64,000 nucleotides of DNA from Mucisphaera sp965279675 (lineage in GTDB: Bacteria; Planctomycetota; Phycisphaerae; Phycisphaerales; Phycisphaeraceae): NCBI RefSeq assembly GCF_965279675.1, contig NZ_CBDIIJ010000002.1, forward strand, positions 2,852,001-2,916,000. The letters run 5' to 3'. The stretch's first letter is position 1. Every line of letters begins with the position of its first letter. A program made the position numbers and the translations under genes. Below the pieces are notes generated by a model. The model saw nothing but the letters and a program-made list of their open reading frames with translations. It was not told the DNA's origin and did no database searches. Positions 45,937 to 54,692 of this stretch are shown piece after piece.

Positions 45937-47262
45937 TTATGCGATCTCCGCCGCCGCGGCAAACCCGTGGGCCGCCGCCTGAAGCGTCTGCTTGATCAGC
46001 TCGTCACCGTGCTCGGTCGAAACGAACCAGCACTCATACTGACTCGGCGGCAGTATCACCCCATGCTCCAGCATCGCCTCGAAAAACGCCGCAAAACGAT
46101 CCGTGCGACACGACGTCGCCGTCTCGTAATCCGTCACCGGCTCCTCCGAGAAGAACACACAGATCATCGATCCCACCCGAGCAATCTGCACCGGCACGCC
46201 CGCCGCACTCGCCTTGGCCAGCAACCCATCCTCGAGCTGCCGGCCCGCGGCTTCCAGCCCCTCATAAACAGCCGGGTCCTCCAACGCCTCCAGCGTCGCG
46301 ATCCCCGCCGCCATCGCTAGCGGATTCCCCGATAGCGTCCCCGCCTGGTACATCGGCCCCGCCGGTGCCACATGCTCCATGAGCTCCCGCCGACCCGCAT
46401 ACGCAGCACACGGAAGCCCCCCACCGATCACCTTCCCAAAACAGGTCAGGTCAGGCGTCACGCCATAAAGCGACTGCGCCCCGCCACGGTGCACCCGGAA
46501 CCCCGTCATGACCTCGTCAAACAGCAGCATCGCCCCATACTTGTCACACAGCGCCCGCAGCCCCTCCAGATACCCCTCCGCTGGCGGCACACAACCCATG
46601 TTCCCGCCGATCGGCTCCACCGCGAAAGCCGCGATCTCCTCCGTATGCTCCGCAAACACCCGCTCCGCCGCCGCCAGATCATTAAACGGCACCAGCAGCG
46701 TGTGACGCGTGATCCCCTCCGGCACGCCCGGCGAACTCGGCTGCCCAAGCGTCAACGCCCCCGACCCCGCCTCGACCAGCAACGCATCACTGTGCCCGTG
46801 GTAGCACCCCGTGCACTTCACCACCGCCGTCCGGCCCGTCACCGCCCGCGCCAGCCGAATCGCCGACATCGCCGCCTCGGTCCCCGAATTCACAAACCGC
46901 ACCATCTCCACCGACGGCACCGCATCGATCACCATCTTCGCCAGCTGCGTCTCCGCCTCCGTCGGCATCCCGAACGTCGTTCCCCGACCCGCCGCCTTCG
47001 ATAACGCCGCCAGCACCGAATCCGCCGCATGACCCAGAATCAGCGGGCCATACGAGCCCACATAGTCCACATACTCATGACCATCGATATCCGTAACCAC
47101 CGCCCCCTTCCCGCATCGGATAAACACCGGATCCCCGCCCACGGCCTTATAAGCCCGCACAGGAGACGAAACACCCCCTGGCATCACCTCAGAGGCCTCC
47201 GAAAAGGCCTTCGCGGACGCCGGCCGACGCGTAGCCACACCAGGTTGTGCTGTCGTTGTCAT
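45937..47262 (-). CDS. hemL: Glutamate-1-semialdehyde 2,1-aminomutase
   Basis: This 441-residue PLP enzyme makes 5-aminolevulinate for haem by the C5 route. It shows VDYVGSYGPLILGHA, FVNSGTEAAMSAIRLAR, CYHGHSDALLV, LLFDEVMTGFRV, and CFGKVIGGGLPCAAYAGR with the PLP lysine. The ending region TLSGNPLAMAAG is typical. It diverges from rpsO over a 140-base gap. Confidence 0.96.
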   Translation of the reverse strand: MTTTAQPGVATRRPASAKAFSEASEVMPGGVSSPVRAYKAVGGDPVFIRCGKGAVVTDIDGHEYVDYVGSYGPLILGHAADSVLAALSKAAGRGTTFGMPTEAETQLAKMVIDAVPSVEMVRFVNSGTEAAMSAIRLARAVTGRTAVVKCTGCYHGHSDALLVEAGSGALTLGQPSSPGVPEGITRHTLLVPFNDLAAAERVFAEHTEEIAAFAVEPIGGNMGCVPPAEGYLEGLRALCDKYGAMLLFDEVMTGFRVHRGGAQSLYGVTPDLTCFGKVIGGGLPCAAYAGRRELMEHVAPAGPMYQAGTLSGNPLAMAAGIATLEALEDPAVYEGLEAAGRQLEDGLLAKASAAGVPVQIARVGSMICVFFSEEPVTDYETATSCRTDRFAAFFEAMLEHGVILPPSQYECWFVSTEHGDELIKQTLQAAAHGFAAAAEIA

Positions 47263-47319
47263 GCCCGCATCCTAGCAACGCCGCCACCCGAGGGGGCTCA
47301 GCTTGAAGCCGCCGAACCC

Positions 47320-47348
47320 TTGAGATACACTTCGGGGCTCGATCTAAC
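47320..47348 (+). promoter_or_regulatory. Promoter for rpsO-pnp
   Basis: TTGAGA (47320-47325) and TCTAAC (47343-47348) are spaced by exactly 17 bases. The start site would be near 47355, giving a leader of about 48 bases. AGCCC (47368-47372) and GGGCT (47391-47395) could pair next to the rpsO start, a place where S15 often binds its own message. Confidence 0.5.
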
Positions 47349-47402
47349 GCGATAAATACGAGACCGCAGCCCAGGTTAGGGCCGCCACAAGGGCTTAACA
47401 GC

Positions 47403-47672
47403 ATGACGATTACCGCCGAACGACGCTCCGAACTGGTTACCGAATACCAGCAGGGCGAAAAAGACACCGGATCCCCGCAGGTCCAGGTCGCCATTCTCAC
47501 CCATCGCATCAAGGCGCTCACCGAGCACCTCCGCGATCACAAGCACGACTACGCCTCACGCCGCGGTCTGCTCCAGATGGTCTCGCGTCGGACACGCCTC
47601 CTCCGTTACCTCGCACGCACCGACAACGCCGCCTACCGCGAGCTCATCGGGCGTCTCGGCCTGCGACGCTAA
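47403..47672 (+). CDS. rpsO: Ribosomal protein S15
   Basis: The 89-residue protein is full length and binds 16S rRNA in the platform of the small subunit. It has TGSPQVQVAILTHRI, TEHLRDHKHDYASRRGLLQM and RRTRLLRYL, with the end YRELIGRLGLRR. It precedes pnp, the common bacterial order. Confidence 0.97.
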   Translation: MTITAERRSELVTEYQQGEKDTGSPQVQVAILTHRIKALTEHLRDHKHDYASRRGLLQMVSRRTRLLRYLARTDNAAYRELIGRLGLRR

Positions 47673-47820
47673 GTCGGGCCACTCTGCCGGATTGCCGGTT
47701 CGGGATGTTCCCGGGTCGGTGCAGACGGCAGTCGGCTCGCGACACCGCAGACCACGCCTCTACCAGGCCCGGCGCGGTGTCCCCAGCCATCTGTCTTCTG
47801 TGCATCAGCAATCCGGCCCG

Positions 47821-47852
47821 CGGGATCCCCACGCTGCCACGCAGCGCTCCCG
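47821..47852 (+). promoter_or_regulatory. Stem-loop in the rpsO-pnp spacer
   Basis: CGGGA (47821-47825) pairs with TCCCG (47848-47852) and encloses CGCTGC/GCAGCG (47832-47837, 47841-47846, loop CAC). It lies 40 bases before the pnp start. In E. coli a hairpin at this position is cut by RNase III and mediates pnp autocontrol. A similar role here is inference. Confidence 0.45.
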
Positions 47853-47891
47853 ATGGATCGATGCCTGGGGTCTGAAAGGAAGACAGCAATC

Positions 47892-50039
47892 ATGGCTCAC
47901 CACCGCGTAGAGATGGAACTCGCCGGCCGCACCCTCTCAATCGAAACCGGCAAGATCGCCAAGCAGGCCGACGCCGCCGTCCTCGTCCAGTACGGCGAAA
48001 CCGTCATCCTTGGCACCGTCGTGCACGCAGCCCCCCGCGAAGGCATCGACTTCTTCCCCCTCACCGTCGACTACCGCGAGAAGCTCTCCGCCGCAGGCAA
48101 GTTCCCAGGCGGCTTCCGCAAGCGTGAAGGCGCCCCCAACCAAAAAGAAATCCTGACGATGCGGAACATCGACCGTCCGCTCCGTCCCCTCTTTCCCAAC
48201 GGCTACATGGACGAGGTCCAGATTCAGTGCTGGGTCATGGCCGCCGACGGCCAGAACGAGCCCGATGTCCTCGCCGGCATCGCCGCCTCCGCCGCCCTGT
48301 CCATCAGCGGCATCCCCTTCGACGGCCCCGTCGGCAACGTCCGCGTCGGCCGCGTCGACGGCCAGCTCGTCATCATGCCAACCGCCGCGCAAAGCGAATA
48401 CTCCGACCTCGACATGCTCCTCTGTGGCCACGAAGACGGCCTCAACATGATCGAAGTCGGCGCTCACCAGATGCCCGAAGACGAGATGGTCAAGGCCATC
48501 GAATTCGGACACGACCACATCAAGCAGGTCGTCGGTCTCATCAAGCAGCTCCAGGAAAAAGCCGGCAAGCCCGTCGCCGAGTTCCAGTCCCCGGTCTCCG
48601 ACGAAGTCCAGGCCAAGGTCAACGCCCTCGCCGAACCCCTCCGCGCCGCCAAGACCACCGAAGGCAACAAGCTGGACCGCCAGGAAGCCGTCCGCAACTG
48701 CATCAAGAGCTTCATCGCCGAGCACTTCCCCGAGCCCGCTCCCTCCGCCGGTGTCGGCGAGTTCAACGCCTGGCGCGACTCGGTCAAGCAGGCCAAGTTC
48801 GCCATCCACGACCTCGAAGAAAAGATCACCCGCGAGATCATCCGCTCCGGCTCCCGCACCGACGGCCGAGCCGCCAGCGACCTCCGCCACATCGAGGCCG
48901 AAGTCGGCATCCTCCCTCGCGTTCACGGCTCCGCCCTCTTCACCCGTGGCGAAACCCAGGCCCTGGTCACCGCCGTCCTCGGTTCCGGCCGCGACGAGCA
49001 GATCGTCGACGGCCTGGGCGACGAGTACGCCGAAAAGTTCTACCTCCACTACAACTTCCCCCCCTTCTCCGTCGGCGAAGCCAAGCGCATCACCGGCCCC
49101 GGACGCCGCGAGATCGGCCACGGCATGCTCGCCCAGAAAGCCCTCCAGGCCGTCCTGCCCCCCATCGACGAGTTCCCCTACACCGTCCGCCTCGTCAGCG
49201 ACATCATGGAGTCCAACGGCTCCTCATCCATGGCCTCGGCCTGTGGCGGCTCGCTCGCACTCCTCGACGCCGGCGTCCCCATCGCAGCCCCCGTCGCCGG
49301 CATCTCCATCGGCATCATCAGCGCCGATGACAGCGGCCAGGACGACGTCTACCTCGTCGATATCCAGGGCGAAGAAGACCACTTCGGCGACATGGACTTC
49401 AAGGTCACCGGCACCGAGACCGGCATCACCGCCATCCAACTCGACCTCAAGACCCGCGGCCTCACCCTCAGCCAGATCGAGAAGACCTTCGGCATGGCCC
49501 GCGACGCCCGCCTCAGGATCCTCGAAACCATGAACGCCGCCATCGCCAAGCCAGGCGAACTCTCCGAGCACGCACCCCGCATGCTCACCGTCAAGATCCA
49601 CCCCGACAAGATCGGCAAGCTCATCGGCCCCGGCGGGAAGATGATCCGCCAGATCGAAGAAAACACCGGAGCCACCCTCACCATCGAGGAAGACGGCACC
49701 GTCTTCATCTCCGCCGTCGGCGCCGGCAAGGCCGAAGCCGCCCGCGAGGAAGTCGAGAAGATCGCCGCCGAGGTCAAGGTCGGGGCCTACTACAACGGCC
49801 GCGTCACCTCCGTCAAGGACTTCGGGGCCTTCATCGAAGTCATCCCCGGCCAGGACGGCCTCTGCCACATCTCCGAGCTCAGCGACGGTTTCGTCAAGAA
49901 CGTGGGCGATGTGGTCAAAGTAGGCGACCAAGTCCGCGTCAAAGTCCTCCTCATCGACGATCAGGGACGCGTCAAGCTCTCACGCAAAGCCGTCCTCCTC
50001 GAAGAAAAGGAAGAAGAAACTGCTTCCACTCCGGCCTGA
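47892..50039 (+). CDS. pnp: Polynucleotide phosphorylase
   Basis: This 715-residue 3'-5' exoribonuclease uses phosphate and works in the RNA degradosome. It has two RNase PH domains (with FFPLTVDYREKLSAAGKFPGG early and GRDEQIVDGLGDEYAEKFY later), a helical linker, a KH domain (KIGKLIGPGGKMIRQIEE near 570) and an S1 domain (YYNGRVTSVKDFGAFIEV near 632). The start at 47892 follows AAGGAAG. Together with rny and hrpA it adds a third RNA-turnover gene to the window. Confidence 0.97.
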   Translation: MAHHRVEMELAGRTLSIETGKIAKQADAAVLVQYGETVILGTVVHAAPREGIDFFPLTVDYREKLSAAGKFPGGFRKREGAPNQKEILTMRNIDRPLRPLFPNGYMDEVQIQCWVMAADGQNEPDVLAGIAASAALSISGIPFDGPVGNVRVGRVDGQLVIMPTAAQSEYSDLDMLLCGHEDGLNMIEVGAHQMPEDEMVKAIEFGHDHIKQVVGLIKQLQEKAGKPVAEFQSPVSDEVQAKVNALAEPLRAAKTTEGNKLDRQEAVRNCIKSFIAEHFPEPAPSAGVGEFNAWRDSVKQAKFAIHDLEEKITREIIRSGSRTDGRAASDLRHIEAEVGILPRVHGSALFTRGETQALVTAVLGSGRDEQIVDGLGDEYAEKFYLHYNFPPFSVGEAKRITGPGRREIGHGMLAQKALQAVLPPIDEFPYTVRLVSDIMESNGSSSMASACGGSLALLDAGVPIAAPVAGISIGIISADDSGQDDVYLVDIQGEEDHFGDMDFKVTGTETGITAIQLDLKTRGLTLSQIEKTFGMARDARLRILETMNAAIAKPGELSEHAPRMLTVKIHPDKIGKLIGPGGKMIRQIEENTGATLTIEEDGTVFISAVGAGKAEAAREEVEKIAAEVKVGAYYNGRVTSVKDFGAFIEVIPGQDGLCHISELSDGFVKNVGDVVKVGDQVRVKVLLIDDQGRVKLSRKAVLLEEKEEETASTPA

Positions 50040-50344
50040 TACGTTGTATGTTGAAATAGGCAGGTCTGCGTCCCCTCTCAGATAGAGGGTGCTCGAATCA
50101 TATCTACGACCGTGCAGGACCTGTCGTGGCCAACGACTGTTCATTGGCCGCATAACGCGAAAGGTGTGTGATGAGCCCCCTATGGTTGCCTCGAACCCTC
50201 TTGCAGTGTTCTGGTCGCCCGGGATAAGCTCAGTTCGATAGGTTTCGGTTTCACCCGTGGGCCCAGGGGGCCCGCGACTGCACGTCTCGTTTCATTCTTT
50301 TCTTGTTTGGGCACACTCGTCTGCCGTTTTGTAAGGAGTCTCAC
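50040..50344 (+). other. 305-base gap between pnp and the cold-shock gene
   Basis: No protein frame is convincing. CCCTCT/AGAGGG (near 50074-50090) could end pnp transcription. TGGCCAA/TTGGCC forms a second stem near 50130-50155. TTGCAG followed about 16 bases later by GATAAG (near 50200-50227) is a possible promoter for the cold-shock gene. It would give a leader of about 110 bases containing GGGCCC and GGGCCC-like palindromes. Long structured leaders are usual for cold-shock genes. Confidence 0.4.
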
Positions 50345-50569
50345 ATGTCACTAACCCGTGGTCGCGTGAAGTGGTTCGATCCCAAGAAAGGCTTCGGCTT
50401 TATCGTCGGTCCCTCCGAGGAAGACGTCTTTGTCCACTACACCCACATCCAGTCCGACGGCTTCCGATCCCTCAAAGACGGCGAAACCGTCGATTACGAG
50501 CTCATCGAATCCGACAAAGGCCTCCAGGCCCGCGAGGTCCAACGCGTCGAGAGCCTCCAGCCCTCCTGA
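50345..50569 (+). CDS. Cold-shock domain protein (CspA family)
   Basis: The 74-residue single-stranded nucleic acid binder has both RNA-binding motifs: KGFGFIVG (RNP1) and DVFVHYTHI (RNP2). The WFDPKKGFGF context is typical. The start at 50345 follows a good AAGGAG Shine-Dalgarno; an upstream in-frame ATG adds 14 residues unlike any Csp. Confidence 0.93.
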   Translation: MSLTRGRVKWFDPKKGFGFIVGPSEEDVFVHYTHIQSDGFRSLKDGETVDYELIESDKGLQAREVQRVESLQPS

Positions 50570-50622
50570 ACAACCCGCCCGACATCCACGCAGAACCCGC
50601 AACGCCGCGATAAGCTGACACC

Positions 50623-51558
50623 GTGCTGATCAGCTTTCTCCTAGGTGCCATTCTCGGCGCGGTCGCCGCCACCATCGCCCTCTCCGTCTGGGTCCGTGGC
50701 CGCCAGCGAGCCCGCAGGCTCTCCGACCAGCAGGCCGTTCGACGCGAACGCCTCACCGAGCTCACCATGCTCACAGGCGGGCTAGCCCACGAAATCAAAA
50801 ACCCCCTCTCCACCCTCGGCCTCAACATCCAGCTCATCGACGAAGACCTCGCCGAGATCGACAAGGCCCTCGCACCCGACAGCCCGGGTGAACAGCCCCT
50901 CCGACGCGTCCGCCGACGCTTCGCAGGCCTCGGCCGGGAAACCCGCCGCCTCCGCGAAATCCTCGAAGACTTCCTCAGCTTCGCCGGCCGCGTCAAACTC
51001 GAACGCGAACCCGTCCACATCAACACCGTCCTCGAAGAACTAGGCGACTTCTTCGAGCCCCAGGCCGATGAGGCCGCCGTCCGCCTCCGCATGCAGCTCG
51101 ACGACAACGCCGGCGTCGTCATGGCCGATGCCAGCCTCCTCAAGCAGGCCCTCCTCAACCTTATGATCAACGCCCTCCAGGCCATGACCGCCGCCAGAGA
51201 ACGCGATCAACCCCACGGCGGCGCCAACGAACTCCTCCTCCGCACCGAACGCACCACCCGCGGCCTCGAAGACCAGGTCCGAATCTACGTCATCGACACC
51301 GGCCCCGGCATGGACGACCAAGCCGCCGCCAAAGCCTTCCAGCCCTACTTCTCCACCAAACGCCAGGGCACCGGCCTCGGCCTCCCCACCTCAAGACGCC
51401 TCATCGAAGAACACGGCGGCCAAATCCGCCTCCACTCCGAACCCGGCCGCGGCACCGAGTTCATCATCACGCTACCGGGCGACACGCAATCCCCGGAAAC
51501 AACCCCCACCCAAAAACAAAACGCCCGCCTAGCCATCAACGACCAGGCGGGCGCTTGA
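50623..51558 (+). CDS. Sensor histidine kinase with short membrane anchor
   Basis: The 311-residue kinase begins at GTG 50623. It has one N-terminal membrane helix (about 2-24) and no visible sensor domain. A dimerisation helix follows with the phospho-acceptor in GGLAHEIKNPLSTL (His near 56), then an HATPase domain with DTGPGMDD and GTGLGLPTSRRLIEEHGG. No response regulator is next to it, so it is an orphan here. The last 40 bases of the gene also form a hairpin that acts as the terminator of the facing gene. Confidence 0.88.
   Translation: MLISFLLGAILGAVAATIALSVWVRGRQRARRLSDQQAVRRERLTELTMLTGGLAHEIKNPLSTLGLNIQLIDEDLAEIDKALAPDSPGEQPLRRVRRRFAGLGRETRRLREILEDFLSFAGRVKLEREPVHINTVLEELGDFFEPQADEAAVRLRMQLDDNAGVVMADASLLKQALLNLMINALQAMTAARERDQPHGGANELLLRTERTTRGLEDQVRIYVIDTGPGMDDQAAAKAFQPYFSTKRQGTGLGLPTSRRLIEEHGGQIRLHSEPGRGTEFIITLPGDTQSPETTPTQKQNARLAINDQAGA
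51511..51553 (-). terminator. Intrinsic terminator of the DUF2617-like gene, inside the kinase 3' end
   Basis: CGCCCGCCT (51522-51530) and AGGCGGGCG (51545-51553) form a 9-base stem. Read on the minus strand it is followed by TTTTGTTTTTG, a proper U-tract. It starts 33 bases after the stop of the minus-strand gene and lies entirely within the coding end of the histidine kinase. Confidence 0.75.
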
Positions 51559-51585
51559 TTTCAATCCAAACCAAATCCGTCGGGA

Positions 51586-52131
51586 TCAGCCCTTGATCTC
51601 AAAAATCGACTGCGTCCGCAGCACCACCCCGCTGGCACCCAGCAGGTGGTAACTCTGGATGTGGTACTCGTTCCGGTACTTCTGGCTGTCCACGATCGAC
51701 AGGCACCCGACGCCCTGAGCGTCCGTCCACCGGTGAGCCACCGAGCCGGTCTCCTCCGCAAAGCCATCCATCTCCTTGAGGGTGGCGTTGTAGAGGTTGT
51801 CGGTCAGGTTCTCAGACTGAACGGTGGTCACATACACCAGCCGTCCCTGTTGCTCCATCTCATAATCCTTCTCGCCGAGGCAGGGCAGAGCGTGAACCAG
51901 ACCGCTCTCAGGCAGGTGATCGCCACGATCCACCACGATCTCGGTCAGGCTCTGACCGGGAATCTGGAATCGCACAATGTGACCGCCCGGAATCAACCAG
52001 GTCTCGATCTCGTACTCGCCATGCCGGTCCATCCGGCGGGCCTCAAGATTGAACAGCTCGGGGTGGAGTGGGCGGCCGTACACCATCAGGCGTATAGACT
52101 GCGTTCCCTGAGACTTATGACTCACGCTCAT
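51586..52131 (-). CDS. DUF2617-like protein
   Basis: The 181-residue protein has an N-terminal segment VYGRPLHPELFNLEARRM and then EIETWLIPGGHIVRFQ. This pattern resembles DUF2617, a family seen in planctomycetes and actinobacteria with no known role. It has no membrane segment or enzyme motif. The start at 52131 has GGAAG seven bases before; an upstream ATG would add 16 unlikely residues. A promoter with a perfect TATAAT lies at 52206-52211. Confidence 0.6.
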   Translation of the reverse strand: MSVSHKSQGTQSIRLMVYGRPLHPELFNLEARRMDRHGEYEIETWLIPGGHIVRFQIPGQSLTEIVVDRGDHLPESGLVHALPCLGEKDYEMEQQGRLVYVTTVQSENLTDNLYNATLKEMDGFAEETGSVAHRWTDAQGVGCLSIVDSQKYRNEYHIQSYHLLGASGVVLRTQSIFEIKG

Positions 52132-52205
52132 GTTGCTTCCTTGATGTAGGGGCGGAGGAAACCGCAGAACCGGGCTCACATGCTGAGTGTTCTGCAGATT
52201 TCAGA

Positions 52206-52233
52206 ATTATAGAGATGACGATCTCAGATGGAA
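52206..52233 (-). promoter_or_regulatory. Promoter for the DUF2617-like gene
   Basis: On the minus strand a perfect TATAAT -10 box lies at 52211-52206, with TTCCAT (52233-52228) 16 bases before it as a weak -35. The inverted repeat GAGAT-GACG-ATCTC (52212-52225) fills the spacer and could be an operator. Confidence 0.45.
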
Positions 52234-52251
52234 GCCCCAACTTCACAAAAT

Positions 52252-52276
52252 GTGCGGGGTTTTTTATCCCCTGCAC
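52252..52276. other. Stem-loop with T-rich loop ahead of the HEAT-repeat gene
   Basis: GTGC-GGGG (52252-52259) pairs with CCCC-T-GCAC (52268-52276) around a loop of mostly T. It sits about 90 bases before the HEAT-repeat start in the divergent gap. Its role is unclear: it may be a leader element or an attenuator-like stem. Confidence 0.35.
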
Positions 52277-52364
52277 CACTAGATGGGGTAGCTGGAGCCT
52301 CCAGTCAGTCAGTGCCGATAAGAACCCCTGGGAAAAGCGGGCAAACCCGGAAGGTTCCACTCAG

Positions 52365-54230
52365 ATGCTCAAACGGCGAATCATCTTTCAGACCTTTTGC
52401 CGTGAACTGCCTTCATTCGCAGCCCAAGCCCTCCTCCACGCCATCGATGCCTCGCCCGAGCAGGAGCAACACCAGCTCGTCGACCTCGCCCTCAGCCGCA
52501 GCCAGCCCACCCTCCTCCGCGGCCTGATCCGACGCTTCGAAGCCCTCCCAACCAGCTGCCAGCAGCCCATCGCCGACAAACTCCGCGATCACCTCCCCCT
52601 CATCCGCGAAGCCCTCTCCAGCACCGACCACCGCAAACGCATCGGAGCCATAGGCATCCTCCAAAGCCTCAACGACCACCGCCACCTCGATCTCCTCGGC
52701 CCCGCCCTCGCCGACGACCGCCCCACCATCCGCACCACCGCCGAACTCCTCCTGCTCCGCTGGACACGCCTGCTCCTCAGCGACACCTCCCCGCCCGACG
52801 ACCGCCTGACCGGAGCCTATTCCCTCGCCGCCAACTTCCGCCGCATCCAACACGGCCCCAGCCAGGCCATCGCCTGGTGCTTCGCCGTCACCGCCCCCCT
52901 GCTCGGCCGGGACGCCGACCCCATCCTCAAACACGCCCCCCGAAAAAACCTCATCGCTCTCCGCGCCCTCCTCGCAGAAGCCGCCGACCCCCTCGTCATC
53001 GAACGCCTCCCCTGGTGGCTGGCCCGCACCCCCACCTCCGACGCCGCCGAACGCGGCCTCAACCGCCAGCACCAGCAGCCCCCCACAAAACTCGGCTACA
53101 GCGAAACCGTCGTCCTCGCCGCCCGGCAGCCCTCACTCACTCGGCCCGGCGAACCCCTCGCCGCCGCCTCCCATCGACTCGGACTCGCTGCCATCCCCGG
53201 CCTCATCGCCCGCCACGCCAGCACCCCCTTAGAGAAAATCGCCCTCCTCGCCGACCTCGTCACCGACGGCTCACCGGTCCTCCGCTCCGTCGCCCTCCGA
53301 CAGCTCATCGGACTCACCGCCACCTCCGGCGAAGCCGTCACCGTCCTCACCCGCTTCCTCGCCGACCACCACGAACCCATCGCCCAGACCGCCATGACCT
53401 GGCTCCTCGCCAACGGCGCCTCCGCCACCGTGCTCAAAGGCGCACTCCAGAGCCACCACGCCAGCGTCCGCACCATGGCCGCCCAGCGACTCGCCCCCGG
53501 CATCTTCAAAGGCCTCTGCCGAAACTGGCCCAAACTCAACAACGAACACCGCCAGCAATCCGCCCGCCAGCTCATGCGCCTCGACGACCGCCTCGTCGAA
53601 AGACTCGACGACCTCCTCCGCCGACCCGAACGCGAAAACAAACTCCGCGCCATGGCCATGATCCGCGAGCTCAACCTGGGCGTCGCCCTCGAACCCCGAC
53701 TCGCCGACCTCGCCGCCTCCAAAGACGAACGCCTCGCTTCCGCCGCCGTCGCCGCCCTCGGCCAACAGCGAACCCCCCAGAGCATGCAGATCATCGACCA
53801 GGCCCTCGAACACAAAGACCCCCGCGTCCGCGCCAACGCCGTCGAAGCCCTCGGCACACCCCGAGACAACCACGAGCAGCGAAAACTCCTCGCCCTCCTC
53901 CGCACCGAACACAACCGCGTCCGGGCCAACGCCATCGCCTCACTCATCCCCACCGACGCCGCCGACCAGGCCATCCGCGGCCTCTCCGGCATGCTCGACG
54001 ATCCCCGCGAGCCCCACCGCGTCTCAGGCATCTGGGTCGCCCAAACCTGCATCGTCGAACCCGTCACCCCCAAACTCATCGACATGGCCGCCGCCGACCC
54101 CTCCACCAACGTCCGTCGACGAGCCTACACCGCCGCCTCCGCCAACATCCAACGTATCGAACAAGAAACCGCCGGCGCTACCGCCCTCCTCGCCAACATG
54201 CGCAGCCGCCGACTCCAGGGAGCCGCCTGA
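52365..54230 (+). CDS. HEAT-repeat protein
   Basis: This 621-residue soluble protein is made largely of helical pairs typical of HEAT or PBS-lyase-like repeats. The clearest are near the C-terminus: DERLASAAVAALGQQRTP, DPRVRANAVEALGTPRD, HNRVRANAIASLIP and STNVRRRAYTAASAN. Such proteins are scaffolds; no partner can be named. The start at 52365 follows GGAAGG. The stop overlaps the start of a small membrane protein gene (TGATG), which suggests that the two products work together. Confidence 0.8.
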   Translation: MLKRRIIFQTFCRELPSFAAQALLHAIDASPEQEQHQLVDLALSRSQPTLLRGLIRRFEALPTSCQQPIADKLRDHLPLIREALSSTDHRKRIGAIGILQSLNDHRHLDLLGPALADDRPTIRTTAELLLLRWTRLLLSDTSPPDDRLTGAYSLAANFRRIQHGPSQAIAWCFAVTAPLLGRDADPILKHAPRKNLIALRALLAEAADPLVIERLPWWLARTPTSDAAERGLNRQHQQPPTKLGYSETVVLAARQPSLTRPGEPLAAASHRLGLAAIPGLIARHASTPLEKIALLADLVTDGSPVLRSVALRQLIGLTATSGEAVTVLTRFLADHHEPIAQTAMTWLLANGASATVLKGALQSHHASVRTMAAQRLAPGIFKGLCRNWPKLNNEHRQQSARQLMRLDDRLVERLDDLLRRPERENKLRAMAMIRELNLGVALEPRLADLAASKDERLASAAVAALGQQRTPQSMQIIDQALEHKDPRVRANAVEALGTPRDNHEQRKLLALLRTEHNRVRANAIASLIPTDAADQAIRGLSGMLDDPREPHRVSGIWVAQTCIVEPVTPKLIDMAAADPSTNVRRRAYTAASANIQRIEQETAGATALLANMRSRRLQGAA

Positions 54231-54655
54231 TGATCGCCCAGCTACCCCCCCTCGACATCCCCACCGACCCCGGCCGCCTCACCCCCGTCGATCCCAACGA
54301 CGTCGCCCTCGCCATCCAGCAGAACGCCGCCGTCAACGCCTGGTGGCTCGTCATCCTCCTGGTCATCGGCACCCTCTTCCTCATCATCGTCCTCACTCGA
54401 GCCGCCTGGACCCACTGGGCCAGCACCCTCAAAGCCGCCTGGATCTTCCACCAGATCTGCCGCAAGAACGGCCTCACCACCTCCGATGCCTGGCAACTCT
54501 GGCGCGCCGGCCGCGGTCAACCCATCGAGATGCGCCTCGCCCTCCTCCTCAGCAGAGGCCTCATGCACAAACTCGCCGATCAGCGCCTCGCCCGACACGC
54601 CAGCGACCGCCTCCTCGGACCAGACACCCCCGCAGCCACCGCTCCCGCCGCCTAG
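54230..54655 (+). CDS. Small membrane protein coupled to the HEAT-repeat gene
   Basis: The ATG at 54230 shares its A with the preceding TGA. The 141-residue protein has one transmembrane helix at about 37-58 (NAWWLVILLVIGTLFLIIVL), then a basic helical cytoplasmic part with AWIFHQICRKNGLTTSDAW, LALLLSRGLMHKLADQRL and an Ala/Pro end. It is unrecognised. It may anchor the HEAT-repeat protein at the membrane; this is inferred from coupling only. Its frame is open far upstream, but that part is antisense to the repeats and not coding. Confidence 0.65.
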   Translation: MIAQLPPLDIPTDPGRLTPVDPNDVALAIQQNAAVNAWWLVILLVIGTLFLIIVLTRAAWTHWASTLKAAWIFHQICRKNGLTTSDAWQLWRAGRGQPIEMRLALLLSRGLMHKLADQRLARHASDRLLGPDTPAATAPAA

Positions 54656-54692
54656 CGGTTACCTTGTCACCCCAAGCGTGACAGGAAACCCC

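Noticed and set aside
52877..54229. Arg/Pro-rich upstream extension of the small membrane protein frame
   Set aside because: It overlaps the HEAT-repeat gene in another frame and its composition is that of a shadow frame. Only 54230-54655 is real.
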